Below are positions 33,979 through 46,310 of a DNA stretch of 64,000 bases, one piece after another. Source of the stretch: Cryptomeria japonica. Taxonomy: Eukaryota; Streptophyta; Pinopsida; Cupressales; Cupressaceae. The notes below the pieces were generated by a model that saw only the letters and a program-made list of their open reading frames with translations, did not search any database and had not been told where the DNA came from. The stretch spans positions 653,312,920 to 653,376,919 of the forward strand of contig NC_081405.1 in assembly GCF_030272615.1 (NCBI RefSeq), given 5' to 3'. Position numbers and translations under genes: made by a program. Each line of letters begins with the position of its first letter. The stretch's first letter is position 1.

Positions 33979-34870
33979 TCAGTATTCCTTCTCATTTACC
34001 AATGTCGAGTCATCCTCTTTTGATAGTTTACAACCGGTCACCATTGGTGTACCAACCGACTTACTATCTTCCATGCCAAAGGTCTTCAACACCTCTTTGA
34101 CATACTTGGAGTGAGTAATAAAGATTCCATTTTTCATTTGCTGAATCTGTAGTCCAATGAAGAACTTAATTTCCCCTATGAGTGACATTTCAAACTCCTT
34201 TTTCATCTCATTTGCAAAGTCATGACTCATCTTGTCATCTCCACCAAAGATTATGTCATCAACAAATACTTCGCAAATCAGAATCTGGTCTCCTTCTAAT
34301 TTCAAGTAGATATTTCTATCTTCACTTGTTCTTTCAAATCCAATCTTCACAAGATGGGAATGCAAGCGTTCATACCATGCTCTTGGTGCCTGCTTCAGTC
34401 CATATAAGGCTTTATGTAGCCTACATACCATGTCACTGTCTTCTGATAGGGAAAACCCATCTAGTTGCTCTATATACGCTTCCTCTTCAAGTATTTCATT
34501 TAAAAATGCAGATTTTACATCCATTTGGTATACCTTGAATCCTTTAAAAGTTGCATATGCAAGAAGCATATGAACTCCTTTTAATCTTTCTACTGGAGCA
34601 AAGGTTTCACCATAGTCTTCTCCTTCTTCTTGGGCATATCCTTTATATACTAGTCTAGCTTTGTTCCTTACCATTGTGCCATCCTCATTTAGCTTATTTC
34701 TAAAAACCCATTTGGTTCCAATGACATTTTTATGCTCTGGTCTGAGTACCAAAGACCATGTACCATTCTTTTCTATCTGGTCAAGTTCCTCCTCCATTGC
34801 CTTGATCCAGTCGTCATCTTTATGTGCCTCTTTGAATGATTTAGGCTCAAATTAGAGATCATACATGAGC
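33979..34870 (-). pseudogene. B reverse transcriptase
   Basis: 33979-34797 is open for 272 codons: LVPR-type start, [66 protein letters not shown], and the catalytic FVDDIIFG box with both Asp. A one-base loss near 34853 (ATTAGAG where C has ATTCAGAG) shifts the frame between the integrase part and RT. Confidence 0.85.
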
Positions 34871-35753
34871 TTTCTCTAACCTTTCTTCTTGTAAGAATTC
34901 CTACATCTTTGTCTCCTATGATTTGCTTTGGATCATGATTGAGTTTGACATACTTAGGTATGTTCTTAACAACTTCCTCTTGCTTTTCTTTATCATCCTC
35001 ATCTTCATCAGTATCTATCGGTGTAGGAGCACAATTGCTGGTAGTGGGCTGATTTGCAACTGGTTCCCAGAAGGTTACTACCGGTTCATTTCCTACATGC
35101 TCTCTGCCAGTTTCCTCTGATTTCCCAGAGTTTTCATCAACCCTAACATTGATGTTTTCAACAATTCTCTGAGTCCTAATGTTGAAACATTTGAGAGATT
35201 TTCTCTTAGTGGAACACCCTAGGAATATTCCCTCATCACATTTAGCATCAAACTTGCTCTGATGTTCACTCCTTTTGATATAAAATTTACTACCAAACAC
35301 TTTGAAGTAGCTTACCACTGGTGTCTTACCAATCCAATACTCATAAGGAGTTTTATCCTTTCCTTTCTTGATGAGTACCCGGTTCATTGTGTAGACTGCA
35401 GTGCTCACCGCTTCTCTCCAAAAGGTGTGAGCGACCTTTCCTTGGATCAACATAGTTCTAGCCGCTTCAACCATAGTCTGGTTGTTTCTCTCTGCTAAGC
35501 CATTCTGTTGTAGAGTCCAGGGGGCAAACAGTTGCTTCTTGATGCCATTCTCTTCACAATATTTGTTGAACTCACCGGAAGTGAATTCCCCTCCTTGATC
35601 AGTTCTAAGGCATTTGATTCTTCTACCACTTTCCTTTTCTACCAGTGCTCTGAAAGCTTTGAACTTTCCAAAGGCTTCAGACTTGTCCTTCAAGAATGTG
35701 ACCCACATCATTCTTGAGCAATCATCTGTAAGAATCATAAAATACCTATCTCC
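34871..35753 (-). pseudogene. B integrase catalytic core and linker
   Basis: From 35738: [35 protein letters not shown] and LQQNGLAERNNQTM give the D, D and E of the catalytic triad, all present. Then WREAVSTAVYTMNR, GSKFYIKRSEHQSKFDAKCD, GIFLGCSTKRK and an acidic Asp/Glu-rich linker (DTDEDEDDKEKQEE). One TAG lies at the upstream edge (TRSV*GDRYF). Confidence 0.85.
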
Positions 35754-36590
35754 CTACACACTCCTAGTTTTCATAGGACCACACAAATCAGTATGCACAA
35801 GATCAAGTAAGTTGTCAGCAGTGAAAGATTTACCTTTGAAGGTTGAGGAAGACATTTTTCCCAGTTGACATTCTCTGCAAAAAGGATTTTCTAGTTTGCT
35901 CAGCATCGGCAGTCCTCTAACTGCCTTGATCTTACTGGCCTTTACTATGTTATCAAAGTTTACATGGCAGAGTCTCCTATGCCATATCCAACTATCATCA
36001 AACTTAGCCATAAGACATGTATTTATATTTGCATTCAGCTGAAATAAGTTACCTTTGGTCTGCATACCGGTGGCCATTAGTTCACCATTCTTTCCTTTGA
36101 TTTTGCAGACTCCATTTTTGAATTCCAAAGTGAGTCAACTATCATTCAGCTGGGCAAGACTCAATAGATTGTGTCTAAGACCTTCCAACCAATACACATT
36201 GTTAGCACTACTCTTTCCATTTAGAGAGATGGACCCTCTGCCTTTGACCATACATGGTGTATCATTACCAGAACGAACCACCCCACCATCATACTCTTCT
36301 AGAGATATAAACTTGCTCTGGTCACCAGTCATATGGTGAGAACAACCACTGTCAATAATCCACTCATTGGAATTATCAAAGTGGGAGACAAGAGCCTTTT
36401 TGTCTGACACATCCTCTTTGACTGCAACAAACACAATATCTTCATTTTCTTCATCTTCTGATTCCTCATCTGTGACACCTTCATCAACTGCTACAAAATA
36501 GTTTCTTCAGTTTCCTCCTTTGAATTTCTTTAACCTTTCTGGTTTGTCCTTGCTATCACCATTAGGATAGTTTATAGTGATGTGTCCTAT
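35754..36590 (-). pseudogene. B protease and integrase zinc finger
   Basis: 36135-36434: WIIDSGCSHHMTGDQSKFIS is an intact copia protease active site. 35754-36128 holds the HHCC zinc finger ([12 protein letters not shown] ... [15 protein letters not shown]) and LVHTDLCGPM, the first integrase Asp. In-frame stops lie near 36132 and 36500. Confidence 0.85.
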
Positions 36591-37435
36591 CTAGTTACAA
36601 GAGAAGCATTTCAAAGGAAGCTTACCTCTGTATTTGTCGGTTCCCTTAGGAAGTCTCTTGGAGAGAAGAGCTTCAAATTCCATCAGAATCTCCTCATCAT
36701 CCATTTCTCTACTCTGTCTTGGTTCACCACTGGTGCTTGCTTCTTTTCCTTTTATGGATGGTGTAATAGATGCTCTAAAATCTGATTCAATCTTTTGAAC
36801 ACTACCATCAAAACTATTTAGCTCATAGGCTGTCAACTTTTCAATTATGGAGTCTAGGGATACCTTATTCTTGTCTATTGATCTCAACTCCTAAATAGCA
36901 ACAACCCTTATTGCATAGATTGGTAGTAAGGATCTCAAAACTTTGATAACAACAGTGGAATCTTCCATTTTACCACCTACACTCTTGATATCTCCAACAA
37001 CAGTTTTGATTCTTATTCCATATTGTTGAATGGTCTCACCTTCAACCATCCGCATGTCTTTGAACTTCCATCTATGGCTTTCACCATCTGCATGTCTTCA
37101 AACTTCCCTTTATGGCTTTCTTCCTTAGTTTGTTTTACATGCTTATCACCACCATAGATATTCTCAAGAGTATCCCATACTTCTTTGGGATTTTCTTTAT
37201 CCTGGACATCAATAAACTCAATGTTAGATAAACTACTGATTAGGGCTTCCATGACTTGCCCATTCTCCTGAATCTCTCTCTTTGGGTCATTGGTGAGAGT
37301 ACCGGTAGGGATAACATAAACATTCTCAACATAGCTCCAATGTTGAGCACCCATGCTTCTGATGTGTATCTTCATTCTCTCCTTCCATATTTTAAAGTTA
37401 TCTCTATTGAACTTTGGACCTTCCCTCTTCATCAT
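36591..37435 (-). pseudogene. B gag, frameshifted by a 38-bp duplication
   Basis: 37013-37435 starts MMKREGPKFNRDNFKIWKER and keeps the copia gag core (MEALISSLSNIEFIDVQD, EVWDTLENIYGGDKHVK). 36591-36887 holds the second half (ELRSIDKNKVSLDSIIEKL) and the start of the zinc knuckle CFSCN, where a stop replaces the next residue. The two parts are in different frames because 38 bases (37046-37083) are repeated at 37084-37121. Confidence 0.85.
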
Positions 37436-37491
37436 TACAATAGGATCTTTCCCTCAAATAGTTAACCTTACAACAAAGAGGATGTGGAGGA

Positions 37492-37504
37492 CGCTCTGAT
37501 ACCA
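37492..37504 (-). other. Primer-binding site of B
   Basis: TGGTATCAGAGCG on the minus strand, two bases after the 5' LTR end: initiator Met tRNA site. Confidence 0.9.
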
Positions 37505-37506
37505 AT

Positions 37507-39078
37507 TGATAACTCAGTGATGAATAGTGAGTACCAAACCGGTACTGAGAGGGGTCGCAAATCAGAACAGGCAGAAAACTTTTCTTGAATCGGTTTGATT
37601 GTAGACTGTAAACTACTGGTAATCCCTAACACCGGTCCAAACCAGATTACTACCGGTTAAACACAGTGCAACTATGAAAGACATGAACTAGTCAATCTTC
37701 CTAGCTTTTCATACAACCTACTCCCTCATTTCCACTTTGTCCTTATACATAAATATATAATCTATCATCAAAGATATAATAACTTGCTATATCAACATGA
37801 TTCACCGCTTGACAGAAAACAACAAAGCATCACATGAAAAAGACATCACATATGACATACATATTTTTCACGTGGAAACCCAACTAGGAAAAACCACGGT
37901 GGGGATGAATACCCACAAGCTATTTTGAACTCTTTAGAAGTCCGCTTTGTTAGAAGCCTAGTTCGGTTAAAGACTATTACAATAGGTTCTATGAGGAACC
38001 GATCCTGTTAGGGATCAACCGGTTAAGGGATGGCTAGAATACCCAGTTAAGGGTTAAACCCTGTTAGAGGTTACCTTGTTAAAGGATTTTATGAACTCAA
38101 TGGCTTTGAGTCACCCTGTTAAAGAATTTATAGCAAGTTGGTTAAAGCTACCCTATTAAGGGATTTTCCAACTGTTGAAGTGATTAGAGATCAACAGGTA
38201 TTACAATGATCTGGTAATAGCACTTAATACCAATGTAGATCTGCTTTAGTTCCTTCCTTCTACACACACACTATGCAGGTATCAATCCTCTCAACTGGTC
38301 TGGCAAAAATCATGTATCTCTACACATAGATAGACACACAACATTTTCCAACAATCTCAGCATGAAATACCACATTGACCTTATAGGAAATAGATAGGGC
38401 GGTAGCATAAACCCTAAACCCTAAACACTTAGGTTGAGAAATTTAGTCGGTTCAATCCTGACCATTGAACACTTTGCATTTGAATACAATGGTCTTGAAC
38501 ATATCTCAAGACATTCTCCATCATTCATTCTTCACCGCTTCTTGGAGGTGATAACCCATCATGCGTTCTCCATCGTTTGTAGAGACTTCACACATTCTCG
38601 AGGTAGATAGGATCAATCTCCTTCATGCAAGATCCTTCACATGCACAAGGCTGACATGACAACATGATCTAATCTTCATTACAATGCTAAATCATCATGT
38701 AATGCCATTGGTTGAAACACACAGGCTCGAAACACTTCAATCGAAAACCCTAAAGCTGAGACTACCAACCGGTACTTATGCCATATGAACCCTAGATACA
38801 AAACATTCCATATACGGGTTCTCATTCCAACATACCGGTTTTGGTTCACAACATCATACCAGTTCACTTGGACAAGCATACCGCTTCACATTTTCACATA
38901 TGTCGGTTCACAACATCATACCGGTTCTCTTTGTCAGTTACTTAACTTCAATAATCCTGTTCACTCTTCATCATGTTACCGGTTCACTCTTCAGCATATT
39001 ACCGATTCACTTTCAGCATATTGACATCAATGACAACACAATATCATCATGTCAACATATTCTGCACATATGCCAACA
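37507..39078 (-). repeat. 5' LTR of B
   Basis: TGATAACTC at 37507 and GCCAACA at 39078. Contains the same telobox (about 38408), palindromic unit array (37990-38170) and CCGGTTCAC motif cluster (38811-39015) as the other copy. Confidence 0.9.
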
Positions 39079-39083
39079 GAGAC

Positions 39084-39973
39084 CGACTTCTTGGACCATA
39101 CCCCATGCCTGAACCACCAGGTGGAGGAGGAGCATGTTGCATATATGGATGATATTGATCATACACATGTTCATATGGAGGAGGTCTATAGTGATGCTAT
39201 GTATATGGGCCACTTGGTATAGAGTCATGGTGAGGAATGGAATATCTTCTTTGTCCATGTATACCATACTCTATAGGAATGTCATGAGTTTGTTCTAGTG
39301 TGTTGCTCCCAAATTTGACATGGGGTTTCCTTGTGTCCAAATTTTGAACATGCCTTTGAATATCCAATTGCTTTGGTGGTTGATCCTTAGCATTGGTATG
39401 TGATTGAGTATATTTTTCTGCATGAGACTTCCATAATGATCTGCGAAGGTGAGTATCATATGCTTGACCTTGTGTGTATGGGACCTCTGCTTTTTGAAAC
39501 AAAGATGATGGTGATTCAGGCACAAGATGTGGTCCTCTATTGCCTCCACTATTAGGCCTCCTTTGATCCATGTTGAGGTGAGGTTATTGCAAAGGTTGAT
39601 TTTCCATTATTTGAGACATGTCAAAATCATGAGGGATCTTGGCTCCACTTTGTGCCATCACTTGTAAGAAGTATTGTCTATCTCTCCTCATTATTTCCTC
39701 AACCAATCGATTGAAACGGGGATCCATAATGGAGTCTTCTACTTCTGCTGAATGTACGGAAATGTTGTCCATATTGTCATTATGTGTACCATTGTTGTTT
39801 ATAGTATCCATGTTCTCAACATTTGGAATGTTTCTATAAGCATCCATGTCAGGTAATGTAGTATGATCAGAATTGAAAAAGATATCATTGTCATACTCAT
39901 AGGAACTCATGTTTACGGACTCTTGAGCCTCTTTAGCTTCTGTCCTAGATTTTTGAGAACTGGTTTCAACCAT
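39084..39973 (-). pseudogene. F gag N-terminal part
   Basis: From a Met at 39973 one frame continues through a stop near 39581 and another near 39194: Ser/Asn/Asp-rich N-terminus, RFNRLVEEIMRRDRQYFLQV, then RRPNSGGNRGP and a Pro/Tyr-rich stretch (YMQHAPPPPGGSGMGYGPR) up to the B junction. This is the poorly conserved matrix-like part of Tat gag. It joins 31510 once B is removed. Confidence 0.6.
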
Positions 39974-42485
39974 GAACTAGGTATTGACCAAGATGTGTGA
40001 GACTAGATGAAAATGGAAAGAGTATGAAAGACCAAGAGTTGGATGGAATGTAAATGAATTTGAAGTTTACTTGCAATGTCCAAAGTGTAAGACCAAGTAT
40101 GCATGTAGTAGAGTAGGTGTGACTTCCAAAGAAATGATAGTTTCTCTTGATGAGGTAAGTTGACCTTGACTTTAAGTAAGACCAAATGAGACCCAAAGGT
40201 GATAGACCTTGATGAGGGACCACTTAGCAAAATGTTGTTGTATGTAGTGTGTTGACAAAGTATGATGAGGACAACCAAGTGACATTTTGACTCAAGTTTA
40301 GACAAATGTAAATGTAATGCAAAATGTAAAGCAATGATGGACTTTGTGAGACCCAGAAATAGGCTGAATGCTATATGAAAATCTAGAGAAATAACTTAGG
40401 AAGCTCAAGAATTCTAAAACTGATTGCTCTTGTTTGTTGGACTGTAAATTTTTCCAATTTGTGAAGTTGTTGTTGTGACCAAATCTAAATTTTTGACTAT
40501 TTTTCGTGACAAGAGGACACAATGTTGATGAGGACTCAATGTTTGCAAGTGTTTAGACTCAAAAATGACTCAAAGAAAAGTGTGTTGTTTGATGTAAAAT
40601 TGTTTTGCATACACTTGAAGACACAAAAGACACAATGTTTTGATGTTTGATCTTGAATGTTTGATTGTTCAAAATAAGACAAGCGCAATTCTTATGGCTG
40701 ACAAAGACAATAGTTGTTGATCCCATATGGGGTTTCCCCGAGGCTATGCTATTTAGAGTGGACACTTAGATGCTTGACCCGACTGGCTCCACCCTCGGTA
40801 CTCACTTCTTGGGGCAGCCAAGCATCAGTCCCCACTATATCTCTACTAAGAACTATATGTGTGTGGGTCACTCCAGAGGTCCGACCTCCTAACCCAACAA
40901 CTAGAAGGATTTTGGCTTCTAAAACAAAAAGGTTCTAGTAAGGGCATCCGCTCATGTGGCCATACATGCGACACTTTCAACTCTGTAAATACAAAAGTCT
41001 CCCAGCCGATAGGGGTTACGCCCTACAACTGATCAAATAAATTTGTTCAAATGGGTTTATGGGGAGACATAGTGTCGGTATGAAATAATCAGCACACGTT
41101 ATCCATAGTTTTCACCATGAATATAGTTGTTTATAGTGGTTCGAAAGAGGTGGGTTTTCCTCGCTACCACTTGGGTCATTCTCTCCTCACTAGTATTCCT
41201 AATGACCACACGGGGAGACATGCCCTCTAAAGATAAAACAAAAAGAGCCTATTGCCCAAGACACAAAGGACATTGGTTCAATTTTAATGCACCAATTGAA
41301 GTGTTTGCTAATCTATGAAAACAAGGCACACAATGAAAGATCAAAAACCCTTGCCAAGGTTCTGCAACAAAGATCTATTAGTAGTTTGGATTGTCTCAAA
41401 TGATCACCCCTTCCTACAAGCACATAAGTTAAGTAAATTTTAGATCCAAAAGACTTGGTCAAATAGGGGCCTTCAACAATGCATTTTTTTTACCAATTCA
41501 AAGATCTGATTCATCACAAAAAGAAACTACCTGTAAAATTTCAAGAAATTTCCAGAAATGTAAGAAAATCCAAAAAAATTGCTAATTTGCTCCAAAAATT
41601 ATTTTTTTATGAAAAATCATAAACAATTCATATAAAATGCAAAATGGATCCAAAAAATCTGACATTTTTACTGGACACTCTTGATGACCTTCCAAACCTG
41701 CATAAAAAAATTCCTGCAAAATTTCCAAGCATTTTGTGAGATATGAGCAAAATAATGCAAAACCCTAATTTTCAAAGATCTGATTTTTTAGGAATGATTT
41801 TGCATCAAATTTAAAATCACAAAGAATAGATCTTGTGTATAATTCTGAGATATTTCTAAAAATGTAAGAAAATCCAAAAAAATTGCTAATTTTCTCTCAA
41901 AATTAAGTTTTTATGAAAAATCATAAACAATTCATATAAAATGCAAAACTGATCCAAAAAATCTGAAATTTTTATTAAACACCTCTGATACTTTTCCTGA
42001 CCTACAAAAAGACTTTGATGCCAAAATTCAAAGTTGTTTGTGATATCTAATCAAAATAATGAAAACCCTAATTTTTAAAGATCCAATTTTTAGGGAAATA
42101 TTTTGCATCAAAATTAAAACCACAAAGAACAGATCATGTGTATAAATCAGAGAGATTTCCAAAAATATAAGAAAATCTGAAAAATTTGCTAATTTGCTCT
42201 CAAACTTAATTTTTTATGAAAATTAATAAAAAATTCATGAAAAATGCAAATATGCTCCAAAAATTCTGAATTTTGGATTGAGATCTCTTAATAATGTCTT
42301 CAACTTGCAAAAAAATTTGGTACAAAAATTCTTAGACATTTGTGAGATCAAATCAAATCTCTCCAAGATCTTGATTTTGTGTCCAAAACCCTAGCTGCAC
42401 AAGGTTATTCTCCAAATTGGTTTACAAAACAATAATATATGCTTAGGAAAACTAGAAAAAAACACAGATCTAACAAAAATCCATA
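39974..42485 (-). other. F 5' untranslated leader
   Basis: About 2.5 kb between the primer site and gag. It has a GC-richer block at 40715-41240 with many short stops, and three diverged 303-bp tandem units (41510-42420). Long leaders are usual in this branch and carry packaging signals. No gene seen. Confidence 0.6.
41510..42420. repeat. Three tandem units of about 303 bp in the F leader
   Basis: The landmark TAAGAAAATCCAAAAAAATT (or near variant) recurs at 41561, 41865 and 42168, each followed by GCTAATTTGCTC, TTATGAAAAATCATAAACAATTC-like and GATCTGATTTTT-like segments in the same order. Units are AT-rich and diverged. Confidence 0.75.
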
Positions 42486-42502
42486 TCCCGCAGGGCATGC
42501 CA
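42486..42502 (-). other. Candidate primer-binding site of F
   Basis: TGGCATGCCCTGCGGGA on the minus strand, three bases after the 5' LTR. Position and TGG start fit a primer site. I cannot name the tRNA. Confidence 0.5.
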
Positions 42503-42935
42503 AAATGTTTATGGTGAAAATGGATAAAACAATATTGAAAGGCTAAATGAATTCAACCACAAAACCCTAGCCTAACAACAACAAAGATCCACCATAACAT
42601 ATGAAGATTACCTAAGACAATGCAAATCAAATGAAATCACAAAGATTATACCATCACATGTCCAATAGGGTTTGAATCTCCATTCTTCTTATCTACATTG
42701 ATCTTGCTTGATATATTTGCTCTCAGATTTTATGTGTGCACAAGAGCTCAACAAAGAACGGAAATGTGGTTGCAAGTAGGCTTGATCACATATGAAAGTT
42801 TGAAAATGTAGAGTGCTTGATTAGAATTCATAGGGTTGATAATGAAGGAAGCATCTCCTTATATAGAAGACACTATAAGAAATGGAGGGATAAGATTGAG
42901 AGGTGTAAAAGATAAATGGTCGGCTATGATTAGAG

Positions 42936-44541
42936 TGATAATTCAATGATGAACCAATAGTACCAAACCGGTACTGAGAGGGGGGGGGTGAATTAGTACA
43001 AACAAAAATACAGTCCAAAACTGGTTGGACAACAAATACTTCAAATGACTACAAGCAGTGATATTAGCTGAAGCAGAGTGCAACCGGTAAGACCCAAAAC
43101 TACTAAAACAATCATAAACCGGTCAATCACTAAGCTTTCCTCTTAGCTCAATACTACAATACCATTACACCCTCATGCATGAATAGGTAAACTATTATCT
43201 GATCTTCACAACAGTTGGTTCAACATGTTTTATAGACATGCATAAAACACAGAACCATTATGTGCTCAACAGGTAATAACAAAGCATCACAAGATAAAAG
43301 CATCACACATGACACACATATTTTTCACGTGGAAACCCAATTGCGAAAAACCACGGTGGGGATGAATACCCACAAGTTGCTTTTGAACTCTTTTGAAGTC
43401 CGCTCTGTTAGGAGCCTTGTCTGGTTAAAGACATTACAATAGGTTTTGCTAGGAACCGATCCTGTTAGGGATTTCTCAGTTAAGGGATAGCAATAATACC
43501 CGGTTAAGAGTTAAACCCGATAAGGTCACCTTGTTAGAGGATTTCAAGAACTCAATAGCTAAAGGATCTCCATAGCTCTATAGCTTCTCAGAACTCATTA
43601 ACCTCGAGTTACCCGGTTAAGGGATCTGAATCAAACCTGTTAAGACCACCCTGTTAGGGGATTTTGCAACAAGCCAGTTAAGGCTACCCTGTTAGGGGAT
43701 TTTACAACTGTTGAAGTGGTTAGAGATCAATAGGAATTACAATGATCTGGTAACAGCACTCAATGCTAATGCAGATCCATTTTGGCTCCTCTTCACCTTC
43801 TGCACATTCACTTTACAGGTATCTCTTCTCTCCTTTGGTCTAGCAATAATCATGTATCACTTCCCTAGGATACACACACACAACTTTTGCCAACAACCTT
43901 AGAAAGAAACAGAACATCGACCTTATAGGAAACATATAGGTCAATAGCAAAAACCCTAAACCCTAAACCTGTTAGGTTAAGCAATTCAAGCGGTTCGATC
44001 CTGATTGTTGAATCATACTACATTAAATGCAACAATCTTGAATTGATCTCAAGACATTCTCCATCATCCATTATCCACCGATTTCATGGCGGCTGATAAC
44101 CCATCATGTGTTATCACCGTTTGATAGACTTCGCTCATTCCCGAGGTAGATAGGTATAGTCTTCTTCATGCAAGATCCTTCATGCACACAAAGCTCATGT
44201 GGCAACATGATCTGTCCTCCATTATACTACTAACTCATCACACAAAGATCACTGATTGAGTCACACAGAATTGAGGTAATCCAACTAGAAATCCTGAAGT
44301 GGAAGCTACCTACCAAATGGTAGTCATACAATGCTTCCATGTGTCAGTTCCCATAACTACATGCCGGTTCACCTTGAACAAATATACTACTTCACTTTGG
44401 CATATAAACCAATTCATACATATGCCGGTTCCTCTCTCTTTTCACCTATCACATGTGTCGGTTCACACCATGTCTCATGTTGACATCAATGACAACAAAC
44501 AATATCATTATGTCTTCATGCTGGTTCACATAATGCCAACA
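42936..44541 (-). repeat. 3' LTR of C (1606 bp)
   Basis: TGATAATTC at 42936, GCCAACA at 44541, then a polypurine tract on the minus strand (44542-44556, GTGAAAGGGGGAAAT). Holds telobox (43952), CCCTGTTAGGGG unit array (43449-43710) and GCCGGTTCAC-type motifs (44340-44530). Confidence 0.92.
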
Positions 44542-44615
44542 ATTTCCCCCTTTCACATTGTTGGCAATATACAAAGATATCTTCTCTGCTTCACATCTTC
44601 TCCCATTTGCTGCAG

Positions 44616-45368
44616 CTATCTTTTTGCTTCACTCCTTCTCCCCCTTTGACAACAATGCCAAAGTGGAGGTACAAGCATCTTTGTTTCATCATGTTGCTCC
44701 CATTGAGGAGTAGCATCCTTCAACACATCAATCAACCAAAAATTTGTCTTTCCAATACCTGACTGATGTGGAACAATTACTTTTAGTTCACCTCCTGAAG
44801 GGGCAATACCCCTAATTCGCCTCTCAAATGCATAAAATGTTGTCTTTGGGAGAGGCTTGGTGAATATGTCTGCTAACTGTTCCTTATTGGACACATGCTC
44901 CAGTGCAAACTCTTTATTCTAAACCTTTTCCCTCAAGAAATGATACTTAAGCTCAAAATGCTTGGTTCTAGAATGTAAAACCAGATTCTTTGATATATTG
45001 ATAGCACTTGTGTTATCACAAAATATACTTACCGGTTCAGACACAGGGATCTTGAAGCCTTCGAGTACATGCTTCATCCAGATTGTCTGAGTGCAGTTCA
45101 TGAAAGCTGCAACATACTTCGCTTCCGCTGTAGACTGAGAGATACAACTTTGCTTTTTACTCATCCATGAGACCAGTCTACCATCAAGAAAGAATGCACC
45201 ACTGGTTGTTCTTTTCTAGTCATCCACATTACCTACCCAATCAACATCTATGAACACTTTTAGATTGAAATCATTGTTGTATGGGTACCACAATCCATAG
45301 TCAACTGTTACCTTCAGATACCTAAGAATCCGCTTGACTGCAATCAAGTGGAAATCTCTTGGACTCTT
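44616..45368 (-). pseudogene. C RNase H
   Basis: 44616-44894 (EQLADIFTKPLPK and a C-terminal tail) and 44919-45164 (MSKKQSCISQSTAEAKYVA, IFCDNTSAI). Upstream parts to 45368 (YLKVTVDYGLWYPYN, FIDVDWVGNVDD) are in frame with stops at about 45209 and 44920. Same frame as RT. Confidence 0.8.
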
Positions 45369-46310
45369 CTAGAACCTTACAGTAATGCCAACTGCATGTG
45401 CAATATCCAGTCTGCTATGCACTACATAATGCAACTTGCCAATCATTGATTGGTATTCCTTCTCATCAACTAGTGTGGAATCATCCTCTTTTGTCAATTT
45501 GCAACCGGTCACCATAGGCATACCAACCAGTTTGCTATCTTCCATGCCAAAGGTCTTCAGTACCTCTTTGACATATTTGGATTGAGTGATAAAGATTCCA
45601 TCTTCCATCTGCTGGATCTTTAGTCCAATGAAGAACTTAATCTCCCCTATGAGTGACATCTCAAACTCTTTCTTCATCTCATCAGGAAACTCATGACTCA
45701 TCTTGTCATCTCCTCCAAAGATAATGTCATCAACAAAAACCTCACAGATCAAGATCTGATCTCCTTCAGACTTCAAGTAGATATTGCTATCTTCACTTGT
45801 TCTCTCAAATCCAATCTTCATAAGATGGGAATGTAGGCGTTCATACCATGCCCTAGGTGCTTGCTTTAGGCCATATAATGCTTTATGTAGCCTACATACC
45901 ATGTCATTGTCTTCAGATAGGGCAAACCCATCTGATTGCTCAATATACACCTCCTCTTCAAGTACACCATTTAGGAATGCAGATTTTACATCCATTTGAT
46001 ATACTTTGAACCTTTTAAAGGCTGCATATGCAAGAAGCATACGAACTCCTTCCAATCTGGCTACAGGAGCAAAGGTTTCTCCATAGTCTTCTCCTTCTTC
46101 TTGAGCATATCCTTTGCACACCAATCTGGCTTTATTCCTAATCACTGTGCCATCCTCATTCAACTTGTTTCTGAACACCCATTTGGTGCCAATGACATTT
46201 TTATGCTTTGGTCTAGGTACCAAGGACCATGTACCATTTTTCTCTATCTAGTCAAGTTCCTCTTCTATTGCCTTGATCTAGTCTTCATCTTTATGAGCCT
46301 CTTTGAATGA
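45369..46310 (-). pseudogene. C reverse transcriptase
   Basis: 45369-46223 is open for 284 codons with [40 protein letters not shown] and catalytic [11 protein letters not shown]. Two upstream stops (near 46248 and 46280) replace Asp/Gln codons in the DQIEKN and IKDDE region. The domain itself looks intact. Confidence 0.85.

Larger units (their letters stand above)
31515..39078 (-). mobile_element. Element B: Ty1/copia element in F's gag
   Basis: LTRs 31515-33088 (1574 bp) and 37507-39078 (1572 bp) enclose 4418 bp. Flanks are GAGAT (31510-31514) and GAGAC (39079-39083), four of five identical. The minus-strand order gag (37435), protease, integrase, RT, RNase H (33367) is the copia order. 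Primer site TGGTATCAGAGCG and polypurine tract are in place. LTRs differ by roughly 10% (about 53 of 525 bases compared by eye). Same family group as A, C and D. Confidence 0.9.
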
